Below, one piece after another: positions 52,762-61,117 of a stretch of DNA of 64,000 nt (positions are counted from its first letter, which is position 1; the number at the start of each line of letters is the position of its first letter). The position numbers and the translations under genes were made by a program. The notes beneath the pieces are model-generated. The model made no database searches, had not been told where the DNA came from, and was given only the letters and a program-made list of their open reading frames with translations. Location: positions 434,001-498,000 of the forward strand of contig NZ_JAFLNE010000001.1 in assembly GCF_017313225.1 (NCBI RefSeq), given 5' to 3'. This DNA comes from Allomuricauda sp. CAU 1633. Its GTDB lineage: Bacteria > Bacteroidota > Bacteroidia > Flavobacteriales > Flavobacteriaceae.

Positions 52762-54102
52762 TTAGTTGATATTAAAAATAGGTAGGCCGCTGTAAAAATC
52801 TATAGTGCTCTTGTTCACCTTCAACCGAAGGCCTACCTGCAAGTTTTCATTTTGTGCCACTCCAAATAAGTTTTTTGCTTGAAAAAGATCCAAAGCATTT
52901 ATAAGTCCTTTTTCATAGCGTTTTTGCGCGATGGCAAAGGCCAGTTCTTGAGCTTGTACCCGTTTATTGCTTTGATCCAGTTCCACCAGCAAAGCCTGAT
53001 GGGTCTGGACCAATTGCTGTAATAGTTGGAAAAGCTCCTGTTCTTGGATTTCTAAATTGTTCTTGGCTTGGAGGTAGGCAATCTTTTGTTGTTTTACCCG
53101 AGAATGGTTGGCCCATCCATTGCTGATGGGAATGCTCAACTCAGCCCCAACAAACTTTGAGGTATTGTCCTTGAACTGTGTCCTAAACGGGATGATGTTA
53201 CCATCGTCGTCTGTATTGGTCTCAAAATAACTCGTTCCGTACCCAGCTACCAAAGCCAATGAAGGGAACAATCCACCGCGGGTGGCCTGCATTTGTTTTT
53301 TTGCCGCATTTACCCGGTATTCTTGTGATTTTACCAAAGGCACAAATCCTCTGGCTGAATTGTAGAGGGAATCTACAGATACTTTTTCGGTTGTTTCATT
53401 GGAAACGGGCTCTAAACTTTCCTGAAGAGTAATATCGGTTACTTTGGTAAGGTTCATCTCTTGAAGGAGAATCAGTTTAGCGTCAGCGAGAAGGTTTTGA
53501 TTTTGCGTCACCAAAAGTTTGTCACCCAAAAGATTGGATTCAGCCTCATATAAATCGGCTCCGGCCATTAGGCCCAGTTCCACTTGTTTGTTCACCAAAT
53601 CGTAATTGGCTTGGGAGATTTCTTGCTGTTCTAAGGAATTGGCAACCAAGCCTTCGTAAAACTTAATGTCATAGAAGGCACGCATTACCCGAAAAGCCAA
53701 CAAAAACTTTTCTTGAAGGATATCCTCTTGGGTAGCTTTATAGATAAATTTTGAAGCCTTTATCGAATTTAATTTTTGAAAGCCCCGGAACAAATCCAGA
53801 TTGGCATTCAGGGAATAGTTGTTACTAAAGAACTCAGTATTGACATAATCGTTGGTATTGGGGTCCGCCGATCTACCATATCGAATCCGGTAATCTGTAT
53901 ACCCATTAACTGAGGGCAATAAATCACGAACCGACTGTCGATAGCTTTCCTTACTGGAATCTTTGTTGTACGTGGTATTCTTTACCTGAAGGTTGTGTTC
54001 TATAGCATAGGCTACACACTCATCCAACGTCCAAGTCTCTTGCGAAAATGCCTGGATAGCGATAAAAAATAGCGTGCTAAAAATGTATGTTTTAAGGTTC
54101 AT
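52762..54102 (-). CDS. TolC-family outer-membrane efflux protein
   Basis: 446 residues from the ATG at 54102 with a signal peptide (YIFSTLFFIAIQAFSQ). Two outer-membrane efflux repeats follow: TLDECVAYAIEHNLQVKNTTY, then SVNGYTDYRIRYGRSADPN, and in the second half KQMQATRGGLFPSLALVAGYG and ELSIPISNGWANHSRVKQQK. The sequence ends with the helical KRYEKGLINALDLFQAKNLF typical of TolC. A longer start at 54120 would lie upstream of the predicted sigma-54 transcript start (about 54116), so 54102 is chosen. It is the first gene of the nine-gene operon. Confidence 0.94.
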   Translation of the reverse strand: MNLKTYIFSTLFFIAIQAFSQETWTLDECVAYAIEHNLQVKNTTYNKDSSKESYRQSVRDLLPSVNGYTDYRIRYGRSADPNTNDYVNTEFFSNNYSLNANLDLFRGFQKLNSIKASKFIYKATQEDILQEKFLLAFRVMRAFYDIKFYEGLVANSLEQQEISQANYDLVNKQVELGLMAGADLYEAESNLLGDKLLVTQNQNLLADAKLILLQEMNLTKVTDITLQESLEPVSNETTEKVSVDSLYNSARGFVPLVKSQEYRVNAAKKQMQATRGGLFPSLALVAGYGTSYFETNTDDDGNIIPFRTQFKDNTSKFVGAELSIPISNGWANHSRVKQQKIAYLQAKNNLEIQEQELFQLLQQLVQTHQALLVELDQSNKRVQAQELAFAIAQKRYEKGLINALDLFQAKNLFGVAQNENLQVGLRLKVNKSTIDFYSGLPIFNIN

Positions 54103-54127
54103 AGTATTTTCCTGTGCCAAAACAGGG

Positions 54128-54142
54128 GCTATTCTTGTGCCA
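54128..54142 (-). promoter_or_regulatory. Sigma-54 (RpoN) promoter of the TolC-HlyD-ABC operon
   Basis: On the minus strand TGGCACA-AGAA-TAGC runs from 54142 to 54128. It matches TGGCACR-N4-TTGC with one mismatch, and the GG and GC pairs have the obligatory 10-nt spacing. If the C of GC is -12, transcription starts about 54116, 14 nt before the TolC ATG. The divergent gene encodes a sigma-54 activator, which strongly supports the assignment. Confidence 0.82.
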
Positions 54143-54204
54143 AAAACATAATTTTATGATATTCAGTAAGTTACTATTGATTTGGTGATATACAGAGAAT
54201 GAAG

Positions 54205-54245
54205 GTGTAAAATATTTATACAAAAAACGTCCAATTATTTTACAC
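54205..54245. promoter_or_regulatory. Probable enhancer (upstream activator) sites of the NtrC-family regulator
   Basis: GTGTAAAATA (54205-54214) and TATTTTACAC (54236-54245) are perfect inverted copies 31 bp centre to centre. The first sits in a 17-bp near-palindrome, GTGTAAAATATTTATAC at 54205-54221. They lie 63-104 bp upstream of the -24 element, the usual distance for a sigma-54 activator. They are also 59-99 bp before the regulator start codon, so autoregulation is possible. Confidence 0.6.
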
Positions 54246-54303
54246 TTTATCGAGTTGTATACATCCAATTTGTAGATTTAGCTTCCTTTTTGAGCCAAAA
54301 GTC

Positions 54304-55668
54304 ATGATAGATGCCAAAATTTTAGTCATTGATGACAATAAAAGTGTGTTGAGCGCTTTGGAGATTTTGCTGCAGTTTGAATATAAAAGTGTTCAGACCT
54401 TGTTCAACCCTAATCAGATTTCCTCTTTTCCCAATATGCAGGAGATTGATATTGTATTGTTGGATATGAATTTTTCCGCTGGGGTGAACACCGGTAACGA
54501 AGGCTTGTTCTGGCTGAATGAAATCAAAAAAAAATCGCCCCACACCTCTGTGATCATGATGACCGCTTACGGCGCGGTGGATTTAGCCGTGACTGCCCTA
54601 AAGAAAGGCGCTACGGATTTTGTGCTTAAACCTTGGAACAATGAACGGTTAATGACTACGGTTCGATCAGCTTATGAGCTGAGAAAGTCCAAACTGGAAA
54701 TCCATAACCTTAAAAAGAAAGAGAGCAATCTTAAACAGGTCATCAATGAGGACAAGAACTTTATCATTGGCCAATCCAAAGCCTTGACCTCGGTACTGAA
54801 TTTGGCGGGCAAGGTGGCCAAGACCGATGTCAATGTGTTGATCACGGGCGAAAATGGCACAGGGAAGGAACTTATTGCCCGGGAACTCCACCGGTTGTCT
54901 TCCCGTAAAAATGAGGTCTTTATTAATGTGGATATGGGTTCCATTGCTGAAAATCTATTCGAAAGTGAATTGTTTGGACATGTAAAGGGCTCTTTTACTG
55001 ATGCCAAGGAAGATCGTGCCGGGAAGTTTGAAGCGGCCCATCAAGGCACTTTGTTCTTGGATGAAATTGGAAATCTGTCCCTGCAGATGCAAGCCAAGTT
55101 GCTTTCCTGCATTCAAAATAGATCAGTGGTCCGGGTTGGATCCAACAAACCTATCCATGTAGATATTCGATTGATTTGTGCCACCAACTGCAATTTGGAA
55201 CAAATGGTGGTGGATGGATTGTTCCGCGAAGATTTGTTATATCGTATCAATACTATCAATATAGAGGTGCCCCCTTTGAGGGAGCGCGATGATGACATTT
55301 TGGTGCTTGCCGATTTTTTCTTGAAACGATTTGCCCATAAATATGATAAACATGGCCTTCGCATCAACAATCTCGCCCAAGAAAAGTTAATGGAATATGC
55401 GTGGCCGGGCAATGTGCGGGAACTTCAGCATACCATGGAGCGGGCAGTAATCCTTTCTGATGGAAATGTGCTAAAACCATCGGATTTTTTATTGCATGCC
55501 AAGCCTATGCAATCTTTTGACCATGAACCCATGACCCTGAACGAGATGGAACAGCAAATGATTTCCCGGGCCTTGGACCAACATGATGGAAATTACAGTG
55601 CCGCTGCCGACCAGTTGGGAATCTCCAGACAGACCCTCTACAATAAGTTGAAGAAAAAGAACGAATAA
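54304..55668 (+). CDS. Sigma-54-dependent response regulator, NtrC family
   Basis: 454 residues in three parts. The receiver domain (1-125) has acidic pocket Asp10/Asp11, phosphoacceptor Asp54 (IVLLDMNF) and Lys109. The AAA+ domain (about 152-385) has Walker A GENGTGKE at 182-189 and Walker B LFLDEIG at 250-256. Its sigma-54 contact loop is GSFTDA (229-234) where the textbook form is GAFTGA, and WPGNVREL is the sensor II region. A Fis-type helix-turn-helix (NYSAAADQLGISRQTLYNKL) ends the protein. It should activate the divergent TolC operon. Its stop overlaps the kinase start (TAATG). Confidence 0.95.
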   Translation: MIDAKILVIDDNKSVLSALEILLQFEYKSVQTLFNPNQISSFPNMQEIDIVLLDMNFSAGVNTGNEGLFWLNEIKKKSPHTSVIMMTAYGAVDLAVTALKKGATDFVLKPWNNERLMTTVRSAYELRKSKLEIHNLKKKESNLKQVINEDKNFIIGQSKALTSVLNLAGKVAKTDVNVLITGENGTGKELIARELHRLSSRKNEVFINVDMGSIAENLFESELFGHVKGSFTDAKEDRAGKFEAAHQGTLFLDEIGNLSLQMQAKLLSCIQNRSVVRVGSNKPIHVDIRLICATNCNLEQMVVDGLFREDLLYRINTINIEVPPLRERDDDILVLADFFLKRFAHKYDKHGLRINNLAQEKLMEYAWPGNVRELQHTMERAVILSDGNVLKPSDFLLHAKPMQSFDHEPMTLNEMEQQMISRALDQHDGNYSAAADQLGISRQTLYNKLKKKNE

Positions 55669-57020
55669 TGGCCAGTCGACATTTCTATATTCAGCTTCTT
55701 ATCAGGGTACTTTTAATTACGCTTACGGCTATGTTATTGGGTTTTTCAGTGGCCTACAAATGGTATTTGAGCTTGTTCTTTTCAATGATAGCCTTGGTGG
55801 CGCAAGTGTATTCCCTTATTGTATTCATAAATAGGACGAATCGGAAGATAGCGTACTTTTTTGATGCCATTAGAAATGAGGATTTCACCTTACGGTTTCC
55901 GGAACGGGTTTCCATAAAATCATTCAAAGAGTTGAATCAAAGTCTAAATCGGGTGAATGGGCTTATCCAAGAAGTGCATTTGCAATTACAGATTAGAGAG
56001 CAATATTATCAGGAAATTTTAAAGCAGGCCAGTATCGGCATAATGACCTATAATGAAAAGGGCCACATTCTCTTTTCCAACCCTACCTTGGAAAAATTGT
56101 TGGACCACAGCCCATTGAACCATATTAAACAGCTCAATCAAGTTGATGGGAATCTCTATAAAATTTTTGAATCGTTTGAACCTTTTGAACGAAAACTAAT
56201 TCAGCTATCCAATGAACGGGAACAAACCCAATTGGCCATCAAATCCACACCCTTGACTTTGGATGGGAAGTCACTTTTATTGGTGGTGGTGCAGGATATC
56301 CACAAAGAGTTGGATGAGAAAGAAACGGAATCGTGGGTACGGCTGATTCGGGTTTTGACCCATGAAATCATGAACACTATAACCCCTATTGCTTCCATTT
56401 CAGATTCCATTATCAAATATTATAGGAACAACGGCAAGATTGTTCCACTTGAAGAATTGGAGGAAAGTCAAATTAAAAACACGCTCAAAGGATTGGAAGT
56501 CATCAAGGAACAAGGTGGTGACCTCATGGATTTTGTACAATCCTACCGAAGTCTTTTGCATGTGCCAGAACCGAATAAAACCATCGTACGCGCAAAAGAA
56601 CTTTTGGGCAAAATTGAGGTTTTAATGTCCGCCCGATTACATGATGGACAAACTGAATTTCAGGTGCAATCCCATCCCGAGGATTTGGAACTGTTCGTTG
56701 ATGAAAAACTCATTAGCCAAGTGCTTATTAATTTGGGCAAAAATGCACTTCAAGCTGTCAACGCTGTAGAAAAAGGAAGGGTTCTTATGGTTGCCGGAAT
56801 TGAAAACAATGGCAAAAAATATATTGAAATTCGAGATAATGGGCCAGGAATTCCAGCTGATATGATTGATGAAATTTTTGTGCCCTTTTTCACCACCAAA
56901 AGCGAAGGCACCGGAATTGGGCTTAGTCTTTCCAAGCGGGTGATGCAATTGCACGGAGGAGGTATCCAAGTACATTCAGTTCCCAACCAAGAAACCGTTT
57001 TTCGGCTTACTTTCGCTTAA
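55668..57020 (+). CDS. Membrane-bound sensor histidine kinase (NtrY-like) with PAS domain
   Basis: 450 residues. Two N-terminal transmembrane segments at about 10-30 and 33-55 are joined by only a few residues, so there is no periplasmic sensor domain and the signal is probably in the membrane or cytoplasm. A HAMP-like linker region (60-110) and a PAS domain (about 112-210, ASIGIMTYNEKGHILFSNPT) follow. The H box is VLTHEIMNTITPIASI with His232, and the ATPase domain has NLGKNALQAV, IRDNGPGIP and FVPFFTTKSEGTGIGLSLS. It overlaps the regulator gene by 1 nt, which indicates a cognate pair. Confidence 0.95.
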   Translation: MASRHFYIQLLIRVLLITLTAMLLGFSVAYKWYLSLFFSMIALVAQVYSLIVFINRTNRKIAYFFDAIRNEDFTLRFPERVSIKSFKELNQSLNRVNGLIQEVHLQLQIREQYYQEILKQASIGIMTYNEKGHILFSNPTLEKLLDHSPLNHIKQLNQVDGNLYKIFESFEPFERKLIQLSNEREQTQLAIKSTPLTLDGKSLLLVVVQDIHKELDEKETESWVRLIRVLTHEIMNTITPIASISDSIIKYYRNNGKIVPLEELEESQIKNTLKGLEVIKEQGGDLMDFVQSYRSLLHVPEPNKTIVRAKELLGKIEVLMSARLHDGQTEFQVQSHPEDLELFVDEKLISQVLINLGKNALQAVNAVEKGRVLMVAGIENNGKKYIEIRDNGPGIPADMIDEIFVPFFTTKSEGTGIGLSLSKRVMQLHGGGIQVHSVPNQETVFRLTFA

Positions 57021-57031
57021 TTTTTACGCTG

Positions 57032-57481
57032 ATGGAAAAGAAGAAACAGCTACTAGAATTTTGCTGGGATTACGTGAACCAAAGAACAGAACGGTTGCAG
57101 AATACTGGAGCTTCGCTTCAAGAATCATTGGATTCCGAAACCAAGAGCACTGCTGGCGACAAGCACGAAACAGGCAGGGCCATGGTGCAGTTAGAACAGG
57201 AAAAATTGGCCCAACAAGTCCAAGAACTGGATCGGGTAAAAGGAATTCTCAAAAAAATCGACATCACAAAAAAGTCCACTAAAATAGGTTTGGGAAGTAT
57301 GGTGAGCACCAGCTTAGCCAATTACTTTATCAGTGTTTCCTGCGGAGCGTTCACGTTGGAGGGAAAACCTATTTACTGCATTTCCATGGAATCGCCCATT
57401 GCAAAATTGTTGGCGGGGAAAGAGACGGGTGAGAATTTTGTTTTTAATGGGGCTACCCATTCCGTTTTGGAGGTGGTTTGA
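57032..57481 (+). CDS. Small protein with a GreA/GreB C-terminal-like domain
   Basis: 149 residues. The N-terminal half is a predicted coiled coil (about 15-80, SLDSETKSTAGDKHETGRAM, EQEKLAQQVQELDRVKGILKK). The C-terminal half includes IGLGSMVSTSLANYFISVSC and ends SPIAKLLAGKETGENFVFNG, a pattern like the end of Gre transcript-cleavage factors (SPLGxxLxGKxxGDxV). Gene products of this type are often labelled 3-oxoacyl-ACP synthase in flavobacterial annotations, which the sequence does not support because no thiolase fold or active Cys is present. It starts 11 nt after the kinase gene and may be co-transcribed. Function is unknown; an RNA-polymerase-binding role is a guess. Confidence 0.7.
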   Translation: MEKKKQLLEFCWDYVNQRTERLQNTGASLQESLDSETKSTAGDKHETGRAMVQLEQEKLAQQVQELDRVKGILKKIDITKKSTKIGLGSMVSTSLANYFISVSCGAFTLEGKPIYCISMESPIAKLLAGKETGENFVFNGATHSVLEVV

Positions 57482-57484
57482 AAT

Positions 57485-57889
57485 TTAGCCAACATCCGGC
57501 GGCTTACGGCTCGCCTTTTTTTCAGCAGCCTTCTTTTTGGTTTTCAGTCGTTTTTCAATGGAAGATCTGGTAGGCTTCGTGGGCTTTCGTTTTTTGGGAA
57601 CAGCAAGGGCCTTTTTCATTACCTCAAAAAACCGTTTGATGACCAAGTCTTTGTTTTTGTGTTGACTCCGTGCCTCGTCGCATTGCAAAATCAAAACACC
57701 GTCATTGGTAAGTCGGGGCTTTAGTTTTTGGAGAAGGCGTTCTTTTTCCACATCGGAAAGTCCTTCGGAAGCCGGCACATCAAAAGACAGTTCCACTTTA
57801 GAGGAGACCTTGTTCACATGTTGCCCTCCGGCACCACTGCTTCGAACGGCCTTAAATTTTAATTCGCTATGGACTTGTTGCTTTTTCAC
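57485..57889 (-). CDS. arfB: Alternative ribosome-rescue factor ArfB (peptidyl-tRNA hydrolase)
   Basis: Releases peptides from ribosomes stalled without a stop codon. It has 134 residues. The catalytic GGQ is at residues 21-23 (RSSGAGGQHVNKVSSKVEL). DEARSQHKNKDLVIKRFFEV follows, and the basic C-terminal tail (about 95-134, KKRKPTKPTRSSIEKRLKTK) is the part that enters the mRNA channel. The start is GTG at 57889, inside the upstream ATPase gene, with a 23-nt overlap; no ATG is available before the conserved core. Confidence 0.93.
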   Translation of the reverse strand: MKKQQVHSELKFKAVRSSGAGGQHVNKVSSKVELSFDVPASEGLSDVEKERLLQKLKPRLTNDGVLILQCDEARSQHKNKDLVIKRFFEVMKKALAVPKKRKPTKPTRSSIEKRLKTKKKAAEKKASRKPPDVG

Positions 57890-58862
57890 CTTTGAGGCGC
57901 CTATTGATGGTCTTCAAAGATACATTAAGGAAAATGGTATTGTCCAACTTCTGCTTTTTTGTGGTATTGAAGTACAATAGCGTGCTGTCTTCGGCCTTTC
58001 CTATATTGAGATAATGGCTTCCCTTAAAAAAGGAATGGGTTAGCTCTACTTTCATGCCAGAACTTCGGGAGAGCTTAAATTCATGGGGATACACCAACAC
58101 GGACTTATCGATTTGAGAGTAGGACTTCAATAATTTAATGGGGACTTGGCTCACTTCGCCAAACAAGCTAGCTGTATAATGGTTGGGTGGATTGTTGTAC
58201 AGTTTTTTGGTTTTTTGATTCGCTATGATTTGGCCTTTTTGCAAAATCAAAGTTCGTTGTGCGTAGGGTAGTACATCACTGGGGTCATGACTGGCGGTGA
58301 GCACCGTAACCCCTTTTTCCTTTAAATGGACAAACAAGTTTTTTCTGAGAGAATTCCTTTTGAAATTGTCAATGTGCCCAAAAGGCTCATCCAACAAAAG
58401 CACTTCGGGTTCTTGCGCCAAGACCCGTGCCAAAGCTACCCGTTGTTGTTGTCCACCGCTGAGGTTTTTTACCTTGGTTTTGGCATAGTCCTCCAACTCG
58501 ATCAGGGTTAAAAGTTCAGCAATTCGTTCTTGATGGGTTTCTCGCTCAAAAACCGATAAGTGCTGCCCAATGTTTTCTTCAACGGTGGTAAAGGGCATCA
58601 AATCAAAATCTTGGGAAAGATACTTCATGTAAGGTTCTCCCGGAACTAAATTGAAGTTAGGTCCCAGTGCCTCTTTTTCACCCCAAAAAATTGCACCCTC
58701 TTCCACATGCAAAATCCCATAAATGATTTTAAGGAGCGTACTTTTTCCTGAGCCGCTCTCGCCCATTAAGGCCACGTGTTCTCCGGGAGCCACTTCAAAG
58801 GAAATATCCTCTAAAATGGGCCTGGATTTATACTGAAATGATGGAAAGTGAACTTTGAGCAT
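57867..58862 (-). CDS. ABC transporter ATP-binding protein with long C-terminal extension
   Basis: 331 residues. The ATPase core occupies 1-215: Walker A GESGSGKST, signature LSGGQQQRVALARV, Walker B LLLDEPFGHID, and H-loop ASHDPSDVLP. The Phe in place of Thr after DEP resembles the sugar/metal importer branch (DEPFSNLD-like) rather than MacB. About 115 further residues (YTASLFGEVSQVPIKLLKSY, LVYPHEFKLSRSSGMKVELT) recall the regulatory TOBE-type extension of importer ATPases. No permease is adjacent. It overlaps the start of arfB by 23 nt and begins 26 nt after the oligopeptidase stop. Confidence 0.85.
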   Translation of the reverse strand: MLKVHFPSFQYKSRPILEDISFEVAPGEHVALMGESGSGKSTLLKIIYGILHVEEGAIFWGEKEALGPNFNLVPGEPYMKYLSQDFDLMPFTTVEENIGQHLSVFERETHQERIAELLTLIELEDYAKTKVKNLSGGQQQRVALARVLAQEPEVLLLDEPFGHIDNFKRNSLRKNLFVHLKEKGVTVLTASHDPSDVLPYAQRTLILQKGQIIANQKTKKLYNNPPNHYTASLFGEVSQVPIKLLKSYSQIDKSVLVYPHEFKLSRSSGMKVELTHSFFKGSHYLNIGKAEDSTLLYFNTTKKQKLDNTIFLNVSLKTINRRLKGEKATSP

Positions 58863-58888
58863 ATAAATAGAGAATTCCCTGAATTCTA

Positions 58889-61042
58889 TTAATCCTTAAA
58901 TTCTTTGAGCACTGCTTGATTCGGCAATGCATCGTACCCCATGTTGTACAACGTAAACCCAAAAATGTCAGCATATTGCTCAATGGTCTTAGTAACGGGA
59001 GTACCTGCACCGTGACCCGCATTGGTTTCTATCCGAATCAATGTAGGGCTAGCACCTGCCTGCTTTTCCTGAAGTTCCGCAGCAAACTTAAAACTATGCG
59101 CCGGAACTACACGATCATCATGGTCGCCCGTGGTCACCAAAGTGGCGGGGTACTCAGTTCCCTCCTTAACATTGTGCACCGGGGAATATCCTTTGAGATA
59201 ATTGAACATTTCTGAGTCGTCCTCCGAGGTGCCATAGTCATAGGCCCAACCAGCTCCAGCCGTAAACGTATGATAGCGAAGCATATCCATAACCCCAACT
59301 GCAGGCAACGCGACTTGCATTAAATCGGGGCGCTGGGTCATGGTGGCACCCACCAAAAGCCCACCATTGGATCCTCCACGAATCGCTAAATATTGCTTGG
59401 ATGTATAGTTATTGTCAATCAAATATTCTGCTGCAGCGATAAAATCATCAAAAACATTCTGCTTTTGAAGTTTTGTCCCGGCCAAGTGCCATTTTTTACC
59501 GTATTCACCACCACCTCTAAGATTGGGGACTGCGTACACGCCACCCTGCTCCATCCAAACGGCATTGACAATACTGAACGATGGTGTCAAATTGATGTTG
59601 AAGCCGCCATACCCGTATAAAATCGTAGGGTTTTTGCCATTGAGTTCCAGTCCTTTTTTATACGTAATGATCATGGGAACCTTGGTACTGTCTTTTGAGG
59701 TGTAGAACACCTGTTTGGATTCGTAATCCTCTGGATTAAAATCGATTTGGGGCTTCCAATACTGTTCGTAGTCACCCGTTTCCACATGGTACTTATACAA
59801 GGAACCGGGCGTGTTATAATTGGTGAAGGAGAAGTAAAATTCCTTTTCTTTCTTTTTACCACCAAAACCACTAGCGCTTCCCACACCGGGTAATTTTACT
59901 TCGCGAACCAGATTACCTTCATAGTCATATTGAAGCACTTTAGAGATGGCATCTACCATATATTCGGCAAACAAATTACCGCCACCAGTTCCAATGGTAA
60001 GTACATTTTCCGTTTCGGGAATGAGGTCTTTCCAGTTGTCCGGGGTTGGGTTGGAAGCATCAACCACCACTACCTTTTTGTTGGGTGCGTTGCGGTCGGT
60101 GACCAAAAACAGTTTGGTCCCTTCGGTATCGATGACATTGGTGTCAGAATCCGTATCATCTAAAATGGTGACCAGTTCTGGATTTTCCTGGGTTAAGTCC
60201 ATCATGAACAACTTGTTGCCCGAAGTGGATATGGATGCTGTAATGAACAGGTATTTTTCATCTTCTGAAACCGAGCCCCAAACATAGCGGTGCTTTTGTT
60301 CTGGTGTGCCTCCAAAAATAACGGTATCTTCGGATTGTGGCGTGCCCAATTTATGGTAGTACAATTTGTGTTGGTCCGTTTTGGCCGATAGCTCACTTCC
60401 TTCCGGCTTGTCATAGCTGGAATAAAAAAAACCGTCATTTCCCTTCCACGAAATACCACTGAACTTGATGTCCACCAAGGTATCTTCAACAATTTCCCGG
60501 GTTTCAGCGTCCAGAACGATGGCCTTTCGCCAATCACTGCCGCCTTCGGAAATGAGATAGCCCGCTTTAGAGCCGTCTTTGGTGAAACTGAGGCTCATTA
60601 AAGATGTGGTACCATCTTCGGAAAAAGTGTTGGGGTCCAAGAACACTTCCGCTTCGCCATTCTCCTTCTTTCGGTACACCACATATTGATTCTGCAGCCC
60701 GTTGTTCTTGTAAAAATAGGTGTAATCACCCTCCTTGAACGGCGAGCCTACTTTCTCGTAGTTCCACAATTTTTCAAGTCGATTTTTTAGGTCTTCGCGG
60801 AAGGGAATTTTATCCAAGTAGCCAAAAGTGGCCGCATTTTGTTGCTTGACCCATGCTTCGGTTTCAGCACTTCGGTCATCTTCAAGCCAACGATACGGGT
60901 CGGGAACTTCTGTTCCAAAATAAGTGTCTACAGTGTCAACTTTTTTGGTAGTGGGGTAACTCACGGTAATAGGTTCTCCTTTTGGAGTGTTTTGACATGC
61001 AGCAAATAAGACTACAGCAGTCAACAGGCATGCGGTTCTCAT
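58889..61042 (-). CDS. Prolyl oligopeptidase (S9A), lipoprotein
   Basis: Cleaves short peptides after proline. It has 717 residues with a lipoprotein signal (TAVVLFAAC, Cys16), so it is anchored in the envelope. The seven-bladed propeller covers about 85-430, after the N-terminal [21 protein letters not shown] typical of S9A. In the hydrolase domain the nucleophile is Ser558 ([12 protein letters not shown]), Asp is in [13 protein letters not shown] near 642, and His677 is in NAGHGAG. Upstream on the minus strand TACTTTTA at 61063-61070 is one mismatch from the -7 consensus. Confidence 0.95.
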   Translation of the reverse strand: MRTACLLTAVVLFAACQNTPKGEPITVSYPTTKKVDTVDTYFGTEVPDPYRWLEDDRSAETEAWVKQQNAATFGYLDKIPFREDLKNRLEKLWNYEKVGSPFKEGDYTYFYKNNGLQNQYVVYRKKENGEAEVFLDPNTFSEDGTTSLMSLSFTKDGSKAGYLISEGGSDWRKAIVLDAETREIVEDTLVDIKFSGISWKGNDGFFYSSYDKPEGSELSAKTDQHKLYYHKLGTPQSEDTVIFGGTPEQKHRYVWGSVSEDEKYLFITASISTSGNKLFMMDLTQENPELVTILDDTDSDTNVIDTEGTKLFLVTDRNAPNKKVVVVDASNPTPDNWKDLIPETENVLTIGTGGGNLFAEYMVDAISKVLQYDYEGNLVREVKLPGVGSASGFGGKKKEKEFYFSFTNYNTPGSLYKYHVETGDYEQYWKPQIDFNPEDYESKQVFYTSKDSTKVPMIITYKKGLELNGKNPTILYGYGGFNINLTPSFSIVNAVWMEQGGVYAVPNLRGGGEYGKKWHLAGTKLQKQNVFDDFIAAAEYLIDNNYTSKQYLAIRGGSNGGLLVGATMTQRPDLMQVALPAVGVMDMLRYHTFTAGAGWAYDYGTSEDDSEMFNYLKGYSPVHNVKEGTEYPATLVTTGDHDDRVVPAHSFKFAAELQEKQAGASPTLIRIETNAGHGAGTPVTKTIEQYADIFGFTLYNMGYDALPNQAVLKEFKD

Positions 61043-61117
61043 TTTTATCAGATTGATTCCGATAAAAGTACCATAAAAACTGACAATGGCGATAAGCCGA
61101 AAAAGCTTTAACGTATT

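Noticed and set aside
54113..54122. Second TTGGCACA-like sequence as another sigma-54 promoter
   Set aside because: No GC lies 10 nt after its GG, and it would start inside the TolC coding region.
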